Part shown: positions 26,101 to 38,100 of the stretch, in pieces
How the letters are laid out: each line of letters opens with the position of its first letter
How positions within the stretch are numbered: position 1 is the first letter of the stretch
Assembly (NCBI GenBank): GCA_963971575.1
Contig: OZ020622.1
Span: 17,796,879-17,860,878 of the forward strand
Length of the DNA stretch: 64,000 nucleotides
Direction: 5' to 3'
Source of the DNA: Liopterus haemorrhoidalis
Lineage: Eukaryota > Arthropoda > Insecta > Coleoptera > Dytiscidae
Position numbers and translations under genes: made by a program
Notes under the pieces: generated by a model
Databases searched by the model: none
What the model saw: only the letters and a program-made list of their open reading frames with translations
What the model was told of the DNA's origin: nothing

Positions 26101-29100
26101 AAAAATTGGAGTTTAAAGAAAAAACGATTTTTTGCGATTTCGTATTTTTCACCCTTTTCTTCAAAATATCTCCGAAATTACTGGAGATACGAAAAAAATG
26201 ATAGAGCACTAAATTGTAGCTTTTTTAATGACTTAAATTTCCCTGTGCATATATTTTCTGTACAGTGAACATTTGGCGAGATATAGCCGTTTAAAACCTC
26301 TATTTACAAGCGAACACCACCTTATTCGAGCCCTTCAAACTCACCCCATTTAAAAACTAAGGAATCTTAAGGAATTTAATTTACATAGTCTTATAGCTAT
26401 TGAAAAGCCCTAAAAAATCGTTTTTAAAAAAACTTTCTGTCACTAAAAATGAAGGAGCTATGTTTAAAAAACCAATAAATTTTTTTTCGAAACATTCGAA
26501 TAGCACGGTTCGGAGCGATTTTTTTTATATCAAGTTCTAACAAGGGTGGGTTTTTAAGGGTTGAAACATTAGAAATTGTATTCCAAACCATGAAACAATC
26601 ATTATTCAACTAATCCAAACCAAATTTTACCCATCTTAAGGTTTACAACGTTATTTTATAATTTTTGACAATTAGGGGTAGTTTTCACCCTTAAAAAATA
26701 AACAGTGCCCATGAGCATGATATAAAATTTGAAGTAGAGGGTGAGACGAACCTAATTTCAAATTTTGGTGCAAATCGATGCAAGATGAAATCATTTTTTA
26801 ATCCAACAAGGGTTGATTTTTAAGGGTTGAAACATTATGAAATTGTATTCTAAAGCATAACACGATCCATATTTAGCTAATCCAAACCAAATTTTACCCA
26901 TATTAAGGTTTAAAATGTTATTTTATAATTTTTTACAATTAGGGGTAGTTTTCACCCTTAAAAAACAAAAAACGTACAACGGCACAATGTAGAAAATAAA
27001 CTAGAGGGTGAAATGAGCCTAATTCCAAATTTTTATCCAAATCGATGCTGGACGAAAAAATTGCGAAGTTTTGTCATTTTTTGAGCTTCATTTCCTGTAC
27101 TATAAATAATTATGGAATTTGTCTTTTTTACACTGACATTATGAGGGAATAAAGTTAAAAAATTACCCTAGGGAACAAAGTGAAACTTTATGTATCAAAC
27201 TAGGTACATAAAGTCGGTTTTACACCCGGTCGTGAGAAAACTTTTTTAAAGGTGTCACTACTAATGTTTATTATTGCTTCATCATGTATCAATTATTACC
27301 TTGGTCATATCATAAAATGTTTTAATGGTTGTATTGTTACTATAGTTACTAAATCAACTCGTAATCTAAATCTCTATTATGAACTGAATTATAAAGCCTA
27401 GAGCTATAAAAAACTAGTGTTTACAATTCGTAAATGGGTTAGCTATATATTGCTGATCTTATCATAATTTATCGAATTTTATTAAATTTTATGTAATACA
27501 TATTTTATGTGTAACTATAATGACATTATGTGGTTTCAGTTTGGACTCGCTTATTATTAAATTGTTTAACTGAGTTAGGCTAGTTATGGGAAAGCTGTCG
27601 CGACGACATCGCGATATAAGCAGAGAGTGAGGATGAGCTATTGGAAATATTGGGAATGATGGAGTCGGTAGCAGGCATCTTGTACAACCTAAGACTAAAG
27701 GTGTGTTCGTTTGTGGTGCCCAACCTACACTGAACTACACCACAGCTTCCCCCACCAATGCTATCTTATATAGTGACGTCAGCTGCTCTTGTCCTGGACA
27801 AGTCTGGTGCAACACAAACGAACAAACCTTAAATAAAAGCAAAACAAAAGTGATGGCAGTAAGCAGACAAGATACGCGAGCTGAATTGACTATAGGAGGA
27901 GTGCCACTAGAGAATGTTGACGAGTTTATGTATCTTGAGAGCAAAATCACATCCGATTGACGAAGCAAGAAGGACCTTGTCAGTCGCATCTATCAGGCCA
28001 AGATAGCTTTCAACAAAAAAGACACTCTTTACCTCCAATAATATCAACTTGGAGCTAAGAAAGCAACTGGTGAAAACATTTGTTTGGAGTGTAATGCTTT
28101 ACTCGGGGCAACGGAAAGAAAGAAAGTGGAGTCGTTTGAGTTAATGTGTTACCGAAGAATACTCAAAATTCCCTGGGTGGACAGAGTCACAAATGAAGAG
28201 GTGCTCCGGAGGATTGAAGAGAGATCGTGTCTGATGAATGCTCTAGGAAATTCTTGGATCGGACACATTATCAGACACACAGGACTAGTCAATGCCATAC
28301 TGGAGGGCGCAGTAGGTGGAACAAACTGCAAGGGTAGACCCAGACTGGACTACATTGGACAGCTGATGGAGGAGTTAAGCTGCCTCTCTTACATCCAACT
28401 AAAAATACTGGCCAGGATCGAGACGCGTGAGGAGCTGCTGCCAACCAATCCTTGGATTGAAACCGCAGAAGAAGATGGAGCATAGGGAAAAGGAGGTTTA
28501 ATGACAATATCAAGTGGAAGATGAACATACTCGATGCAATAGTGAACAGTATCCTTATGTACGGAGAAGAGATTTTGGGAAGGAAGGAATGGGAGACGAT
28601 GGAAAGGATACAAGAGGGCTTTGGGGGACATTGGGGGTACACAGAACGACACCAGGATATATTGTGAAAGAAGAAATGAAGAAAGGAAAAGTTGAGATCA
28701 GGTACCGGAGCGAGGACAGTGAAATATGAGAAGAAAGTCAGAAGGGAAGAAAATAGAAAAATACCAAGGGAATGCTGGAAAGAAAGAATGAAGGAAGAAC
28801 AAAAAGGCAAATTATCGGCCTGGGGAGAGACAAGAAAAGAGTAATTTTGGAGGTGTGGAATGGACAGAAGGGAAGCAGAGAGAAAGGGAAACGGAAGAAC
28901 AGATATAGTAGAAGAATTGAGAAGGAGGGATAAGGAGGTACAGGGGCAGGAAAGAACAGACGGAATAAACAAATCGCGGAGTGTGAAAAGATATAAAGAG
29001 ACACGAGTAATCGGAAGACCAATATACTTGAAGGAGAAAAAAAGGAAAATCAGGGGGTACAGTCAGGAGGATGGCGAGGTTAAGATGCGCCAACGAAGAA

Positions 29101-32100
29101 CAGATACTGGGCAAAGCCAGAGGACAACTTCTACAGAATGTATAAGGAAGAAGAAGAAACGATAGAGCATTTAGCGAAAAGATGCAGAGAGATGAGTCTG
29201 GGAGGCAGAGATAAAGGAACTGGTGAGTGAGGAAGGCAAGGGAGAAATATGGGCGAGAGGACTGGAGGCAATTCCTTCTTGCCTAAGGTAAAGTCGCATA
29301 AAAAGATTTATAAATACTTTTTATTCTTATATTCCCTTCTGTTCGAAAACATATGCACATATTGTGCAAATGCGCAAACATTTAACATTTCTAGGAATTT
29401 CTAATCCAAGTTAGTATCATAAAATTTATTGCTTTTTTATCTCTCCGTTCGGATTACCACTCTTGCGGGTGTTTTCTGTTCACCCAGCTGTTACTACACT
29501 CCATTCACAATAAATATGAGATGGCGTCACACTTGGTTAATTTAAGTACCAATGTCATGATGTGATTTAACCAACATCGAACCATTACTAAGTTGGAACA
29601 TGTATTTACTGAATGTTGGTAACGTTTTTACACGATGCCAGGTTTAGATTGTACTGTTCAGTCGTTTTTAAGTCAGTTTTGACATTTGAGGTTAAACTTT
29701 ATTTTTCATTAAATCAAATATTATTGTAACAAAACTGCCGAAAGCTTTTAGTAGCCGCGCTCAAAGGATGGTTTTGTCTCTTATTAATTATTTGAAAGAG
29801 AGCGAGATAATGCTGGATCTTTAATGGATTTGAAATGTGTGACAGATGTAAGTAAATATTAAATTTTGTTTATATCTATGGTCTTTTGACTTTTATTTTT
29901 ACACAAATAATTGTTAATTAACTTTTTAGAGTTGCTGCTGCATTAGATGTCAGCATTTTTAAAGTGAATAAAATCGCTGCACAACAATCGAGAGGTTAAG
30001 CTGTCAGTAGCACGAACACGTGCTAAATCAGGTTGTAGAATTAGACAATTTTACAACAGTTGGGATACGTAATGTAAAAATGCCAAATTTCAACATTCTA
30101 TGTTAAGCCGTTTGGCTACAATTTCTACCGTACAGACAGACACATGAATGACGTTATAAGGGTTTTTTGGTGCGTATAAGCGTTTAACGGTTCATACCTG
30201 CAAAACCATAAAAGAGAACTATCAAGAATTATTTACTGAAAAATTCAATATATTCTTTTGATGATTTTACACAAGTCAAATGGATGGACAATATGCTGTA
30301 GGTTTGCTGTCAAATAAATACGTGCCCTATTGAATTTTTTCCCTTATATTTGTTGGCTTTAGCAGCTTTGGTTATTAGTCAGATATAAATAAATACATTA
30401 CAGGTTTTTAAAATTACATTTATAATTTGATATTTGCTGCTATTACAATTTTAAAATATTTTATTTTTACTGCATTTGAACTATTTGTATATTTAAGTAT
30501 CTTCCATGTTGGGTGATATTTCTATAATGTACTTTTATCTTATTCTGTATACTGTGTTTGTATATTTTAAAAGGTTTTGTAATTTCTAATCTGACTAACC
30601 AAACACAATATTTCATTTTGTATGTTGGTCGATAAATAAATTTTAATTAGTCGACTATAGACTATGCATTGTATATAAAATTAGTAGATAGTTTTAACAT
30701 TTAACGAAAGCATTTACAGCTCTGAAAATTAATGCGTAACGAATGTTGTGACATCTAAGTTTTTTCAAACCAAATATGATGGGAAAAAAACATTTGTGAC
30801 TTTTTACGAACCAGCCATCAGCGCGATTTCTTACTAAAACAAATTTATAACCGCAACTACAACAATTCTTTTTCGTAGCACGATTTCTGAAATTTGTTGA
30901 AATATGTGTGACAGTATTTTTTAGGTTATGTAAAATGAGATAGCTAATGTGTGTTTATATGTCTGTCTCATTAAAACAACGTACTAACTACAATCGATAA
31001 AGCATAATGCATTAAATTTAGAGCTCCGAATGGTCGCTCGCGTTACCATATGACAAACTTGTTAGTGACAATCAGCAGTGTACAAGTCATAGTATATAGT
31101 CGACTAATTTAAAAGCTGGGAAAGCAACTTAAGGCATTATTTTCAACTTAAAAACATGCAAGTAATGTTTGCAAGGTGCAATAAGCACACAATTCGCGAC
31201 TAAAATTACCGAAACGGCACCACTATCGCCTTTTGAACTTTTGACACGAAAAAGGATAGTCATCTGTCAACGTATGTAAACAGTATTAGTTTATGATTTT
31301 TGGTCAAATTTACGTTTTCTTGCTGTATACAGTATATTTGAATTATAACTGAGTATGTAAAAAGTGTACAAATATATGTGAATCCATTTATGATAAATTT
31401 TGCTGTTTGTAAACGAATATTTTCAGAGGTTATAATGTTGGTGTTAGGTTATACTCACAGAGATAATAAAATATTATACTATGAACTTAAAACATTTATT
31501 TGAATACTTAATATCTACACATTTCTCTAGAAATTTTATAGAATGAGAACTGGTAATTTATTCTACACAAGAAAACTTTCAAATATTTGCAAACTAACAC
31601 ATTTACGGAACATCCACATGAAATAACAAGGAGTTTTAATTATATTAACAATAGTTTAGTCAACATTAAACGATTTTTTTGCACATGCGAGACAGGGAAA
31701 ATGAAAAATTCAACGTTAAAAGCTTGTTTAAAAACATCTGAACAGTAGAAATCCCTTTCAATAAATAGAAACAAAATTTTAGAATCATTAATAATCTTTC
31801 TTTTTCATTTGTAGCAAAACGTAAGTATAAATGGTGCATTTATTAACTTTTAACGAATTTTTCTCGTTGGTATTAAAATTAAATTGCAGAACTTTGCAGA
31901 ACAATACACTTTGTCATATACTACAATTTTTCTAATAAAGTTCATCTTTCTGTGAAGATGAATGAAGGTGAAGACGTTCTGCCTGTGAATGACAACCATA
32001 CACAGAACAAGGAGTATTTAATCTTTTTTTCTTAAATTTATCACTTTATTTGTTGTAAAAATGGAGTGAGAATGGACAGAAACAAAAAACACATGGTGAA

Positions 32101-35100
32101 CTATGCGTAAACAATGACAGTATACTTTTTAGAAGTGTTCGCTTTATTGCCGCTAGAGGGATACGCGTTATTTGAGTCACCAATTTTAATACAACGGTAG
32201 TATTACGCATAATTTAATTCTTATGATGATCGTTTGAATAGGTACAATTTAATAAGTCTTGTATATCGGCGCAAGCAGATTGATTTGAACAATATATATA
32301 AAATTGTAAAAAATATGATGGATTGTCCAGATATCTTGGAACTTATTAATTTTAACATACCGTTAGTAAATACTATGCGAAACAATACTTTTTATTATAA
32401 TAGTAGAAATACTAACGCGGGTAGAAACTCACCACTGAACAGACTTATGATTCTTTTTGATAAATATTTTAATAGTAGTGATATTTTTTTTCTATCGTTT
32501 TCACAATTTAAATCTGAAATTAGATCCTTACTGCCTCAGTAATTGTCACTTGTATATTTCATTTGCTATTGATTTTTGTGAATACATATGTGTATCTTAT
32601 CTATTACTTTTGTATCATTTTTTCTTTTTCTTTATATATTTGTATTATGGCTTTCTGATGACTCCAACTCCATGAAGCCAACTTAAACATTGTATTTTAT
32701 ATTTTGTACAATTTTGTAATTTGTGGGAATTTATAGGAGACTTGTCTCTGTTTTATTCCCCGACTAGAATAAAAATAAAATAAAATAAAAATAAAATTAT
32801 CCGGGACAAACTCCAAATTGCGTTCAAAGAGTTGCAACCAACGCTATATACAATCTCTCAGATGAAACTTGGAAGATTTAAGGGAATCTTATGCTTTTTG
32901 TCGATGCACAAAAAATAATCTTATTACATTTTTGACACTTCGTAAACCAGAAAACAAAAAATGCGTTAAGGTTTTCATCTGTCAGTCTATGATTTCTCTT
33001 ACCTTTGTAACGTATCCAAATACATTGGAATAAAAAGCGAAATAATTTTTGGTAATGTAGAGGTGTCCTTGAAGGAGTATATCTCCGACCAAGGCGCAGG
33101 AATAATCTGAAAGAAAAAGAAAATCTGCTGAAAAATATAAAAAATATTACTTGCCAAAAAAATATAAAATTATTAATCTCAATACAACGAGAACAAACAT
33201 GGCAGGAAATATTAGACAGTAATGGTTATAAATCTTTCTTGAAATAATAAATTATTAATTATGATTTATTGGGCAATCCTTAAAAGTTTCCAGAGTAATT
33301 AAAGATTTTATCAACTCTAGTAATAAAGTATTCTTTCCAAGTTTCTACAAAAAGTTTTAAGAGTATTTATATTAAATGAACAAACATTTTTTTTACGAAT
33401 CTATCGACTGAAAACTTTTTTATTGGATCGATTTTATGTATAATACCTTGCATAACACTGTAAATTCCTCATTAAGTTGTGTTAGATGAAGAGAACAATG
33501 TAGTTTATAGGCTTTTGAACGAAATTTTGTCACTAATAGCAAAATATTTTGGCCTTATACAACGTGGAAAAAAGGAGAATTTCGAAGGCTTAATAGCAGT
33601 GTTGCCAACACTTGGTAAAGAAAATTCCCAAAGCAAGGTACAAAATTTCCCACAAACGGACAAAAATTCCCACAATGTAAAATTATGAAATTTTAAGTAC
33701 AGCGTAACAAAATGAATAGCAAAAAAAGTTGTCATAAATATTTTGAAAGTGAAGAGGCAAAAAAAAAATGCGATAACGAAAAAAATAAATGGATATAAAA
33801 CATTCTTTACTTGTATAAAGTGTGTGTCTTGTGAAGGTCTATGTTTCGGTGTGTTACATGAAATTTTGTGCAGTTAATATCTTTAATATTTAGCCTGGAA
33901 ACTCGACTTAAATTTGATACCTTTTGTTAATTTAATTTGATACCTTTTTTTATTATCTTATTGTTTCATTAGAAACAATAAACAAATTGTCCAATTATGT
34001 TTACATGGAATTTGATACCTTGAATATGAATATGTTAGGATAAGGAAGGAATGTGTAAAAGGTAAAGAATTTTGTCGAGAGGTCGTCACTGCAGGACTAT
34101 CGGTTAAAGTTAGCCATGGATTTACAATAGAGTTATTCGCGACTCCAAATAACAGTGAGAAATCTGGTGGCGGCTTGGTAAATTAAACAGATACGTATAC
34201 AGGTATCCTCGGACTTACGACCTCCCGACTTACTAACTCCCGTACTTACGACCAAAATTTTAAAATTTAAATTTTTTTTTTTTTTATAAACACCATAAAA
34301 CGTAAAAAACAAGCAAATATTGGTCAAATTCACTTGCAATTCTACAGGTAAAATTATTTTTTTTACTAACTATGTACTTCAATTAGTACTTCGATTGTAC
34401 TTCAATTTTCATAATATTAAAGTAAGTGAGGAAGCAGCCAGTGCAGATGAAAACGCTGCAAAAACCTTGATGAATTTGACAAAAAGATTGTAGAAGAAGG
34501 TTTTTTGCCTGAGCATACATATTATTTTGTTCTGTTTTGTACATTCCTAGAAGTAATAAAAATATGTTTCTATAAAATAAAAATTATTCCTATATCCAAT
34601 GTACATTTTTACCGACCGCCAACATATATAAGGGAGGTATTGTGATCATACCGATTTTGACATTTCGAGATTTCAATGGATCTCCACGAATTGAGGTCCC
34701 TACATAACGTTTCGACTATTTTTAGCATGATGTCTGTCGGTCTGTCTGTCCGTCTGTCTGTCTGTCCGTCTGTCTGTCCGTTCGTCTGTCTGTCTGTCTG
34801 TCCGTCTGTCTGTGTACACGTGCAGAGCAAATTCGGCTGAAAAGATTTTTATGGAACTTTATATTTAAGCTTCTGCTATCAATGGCACGAGTAGATCAAC
34901 TTTTGGTAAAAATCGGTTGACTAAAAATGGGAGTTTACTTGTGTCGATTTTAAGATTTTTGTGAATATTTCACAACAGAAAAATATTTCGAAAAAATTTA
35001 TTGACCAAAAGTTGCTATAAAAGCAATAATTAATAACTTTTATTTGAGACGTTTTTTGATAAAACGAAAAATTTCGAATAATTTTTGTAAAATTTTTCGA

Positions 35101-38100
35101 AATTTTTTCTAAGTCTCATTTTTTTCATACTTATATACAACGTTTCCATGATCATGATAAATAATATCTCGCCAAGAAAATATTAGGCCAAGTTATTTCT
35201 ACTCTGCTGCTAAATAAATACATTATTTTATATAAGAACTTTATGATGGCGGTCGGTCCTGTGGTGGCCACAGCTGATTTTTTAAATTCTATATTTCTAT
35301 GATTTCTAACGTTTCTTGCACTTTATTTTCTTCCAGTCTTCAAATAAAATTGTATTTTTTCTCTAGGTAAGACCAATTTTGTTTATTTTTATCGACTTTT
35401 TTCAAGTATTTGCAGTCAATAACTCGGGATTTAACATATATTGAAGTTAAAACCATGATTAGGGGGGGGGGGGGAAGATATGTATACATATTTTGAAATA
35501 TTGTAAATTCCCCGACTTACGACCAAATTCGACTTACGACCAACCCTTCGGAACGGAACTTACATGATACCTGTATTTGTATAATATTTGTAGTGTGTTG
35601 TGCTGCAGTTTGTGAATTAAGACGTATTTTTAAATATAGTGACTTAAATACAGTGCTTTTTGCCGAAACATAGTTTGAACAGATAAATATTAAGAAAAAA
35701 CTTCTGACATATACGCTTCTCGTTGGTCATCAAATGTCGTACGCAGCGCCACTAACGTTAATTTGAGTCGCGAATAGAGGTTGTTAATGAGTATGAGTAC
35801 TAAAGGTCTATAGCGGTGTCGATGAGAAATTTGGCTATAGCTTTGTAAATGTGATTGGTTGCTTTTTTTCGGATTATATAGAGGCTACATTGCTAAAAGT
35901 AAAGTCACTGGATTATACAAAGTACCGCAAGCCTTTGAAGAAGCCGACAGACCCCAGGGTTTGATTGGCAACATTGTTTCCCCTATTAAGCAAACTAAAG
36001 CAGCAATTTTTACGTTCTTAAGTTTACTTCTGCGCTGTCACATCTCCCTCTCCCGCTCTCATTTAATAACCTTCTTTGTCAGCGGTTTGAATATTTAAGG
36101 TTAAGTTTAATTTAAATTTATATATTATATCCATTTTATTTAATAAGAAGTAAAAAGATAATTGAAATTGTACCACAATTTTGTTATAGTGCATCTTTGA
36201 TTAAAAAAATCCTGATTACAATGTTTAAAATAAAAACTAGTTTCTTATTTTTGTAATGTAGGAATCACTGAACATCATTTGTGTTGGCGACATTTTTAAC
36301 CCCAGCATGGCCGCCGTTGCGGTACTTTGTATAATCTAGTGACTTTAGCTAAAAGCAGGTAGCTCTAACCTTTTTCTGCCACTATTTTAAAAAGGTCACG
36401 ACACCAATTATTCGGATTTTTATTACTTATATTTAAGAAAGTACTGTAGGTAGGTTTCGCGCAACAAAAACATGCATTGGTTTCGGCCATGGAATTTAAA
36501 CCAGATATAGTAGGATCAATTTGATATTTTTTTAGTTTGAAGATAAAAATTGTTCTCTGTGTGTCTCTGTGTTTAAATTTTGTTTGATTTTTAATTTTTA
36601 GTTCAAATTCTAGATCAGTGGTGGCGAACTTATGACCTACGATGATGACGAACCTATGACGATTTATTGTGACCCATACAAAAAAGATCTTTGTAGTTCT
36701 GAAGATTCTAAAGAGGGATTCTAAGATAACTAAGGTTGGGTTTAAGCAAGCGTATTCACGAGACAGGGTAGTAAAAATTGGTAGTAAACATTTCAGGGTT
36801 TCGCAGGTATTTAGTAATTGAATGATGATTATTTGGGATGTCAAAACAAATTTTATGTTAAAATATTTTTTTATGAATTTTAATTTGAATGCCTAAATAT
36901 GTATGTTTCTAAATATGTACAGTATTTTTTTTTTTTTTTATAGCATGGTTCGTTAAGATTTTGAAAATTGCGCCTTTGGTTGCTTAAATCATAAGCCCCG
37001 CCCTCTGCTTTCGTATACATTCAAACATAGAATTAAATTATAATTTCAAAACTTCCCACTGGTTATTAAATTTACGCTTTTAAAGATTAAATGCAACATT
37101 TACCAAAATATAACTAGAATTTTGACAAAATAATTTAAACAAAATAAAAATGCAAAAAAAAAACAAAAAATTAAAATTGACAGGAACTCTAGTTTGCAAA
37201 TTACGAAGCGTCTACAAAACGCATACGCTACGAGAGCTTACTAATCTACTGTGTTACATAGCGAATTAAATATTTAACATATTTTAGTTAAAAACAAAAA
37301 AAATGCGTTATTTTCCGAAAATATAATCTGATCAAAAATTCCTGTTGTACTATTCCGGTTCACACCAATGTACATTACTTAGATTTTTTTCAGATTTTTA
37401 GTTTAAACTATCTGGGCTACAGGGTGTGGGACAATTTTTTTTTGCACAATTTTGGAAAAATCGCTTCAAAATAATTAATTTTGTAAAAATAAAATTTTGA
37501 TCGTTAATCCACGTACTAAGGGCTTTCATTTGATACCCTACTCAAAATTAAAAAAAAAAATATTTTTTTCGATGAGCACATATTTGTTTATATTTTTAGG
37601 GGGATATGTTTTTTAGATGTTTTAGTATTTTTCCTATGTGCGGGTCAAAGAGTTGTATAAGCATGCCAAATTTCAACTCTCTAGGTTTAGCCGTTTGGCT
37701 ACAATTTTTACCGAACTGACAGACAGACAGACAGACGACAAAATTACGGTATAAGGGTTTTTTGGTCAAACCTGCAAAACCCTAAAAAACGACAAATATG
37801 ATAATAATAGTGAGATGGAATTCAACTATTACCTGCTATATTCCTGTATTATACTCGTCAAATACAAGGCCGTTAGCTTAGGTAGAGTTAACGAGATTAA
37901 CAGGGGATTCCACACACATATTGACACCCTAAAGCAGCAGACTTTTATTTACATGTTATATGTTTGACCCACGATTTGAATCTACTAAATTTCAAATTCA
38001 ATTTTGACCCGTCTGGGGAAAAAACATTGCTGCACTAGACTGTACTTTTATCTTTAAAATGAACCATTGCTTGTAAAAATTAATTAATATTTAGTATCAA

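Larger units (their letters stand above)
34134..35775. mobile_element. family E MITE, copy 2, split by a pogo element
   Basis: Left end TATTCGCGACTCCAAAT and right end TTTGAGTCGCGAATA match 12001-12270 in opposite orientation. Without the pogo insertion (34200-35573) its length is about 268 bp, close to the 270 bp of copy 1. Confidence 0.82.

Noticed and set aside
28289..29114. Long minus-strand open frames (up to 227 residues) rich in Phe, Leu, Ser and Pro
   Set aside because: They are antisense shadows of the purine-rich LINE remnants on the plus strand. They show no domain and their composition is explained by the opposite strand.
32457..32675. 72-residue Phe-rich open frame
   Set aside because: It overlaps the LINE C-terminal frame and its 3' UTR in another frame and has only T-rich composition.
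36365..36844. 159-residue minus-strand open frame
   Set aside because: It crosses the inverted-repeat arm and a hAT-like end, has no recognised motif, and the arm at 38145-38230 is not open in the corresponding frame.
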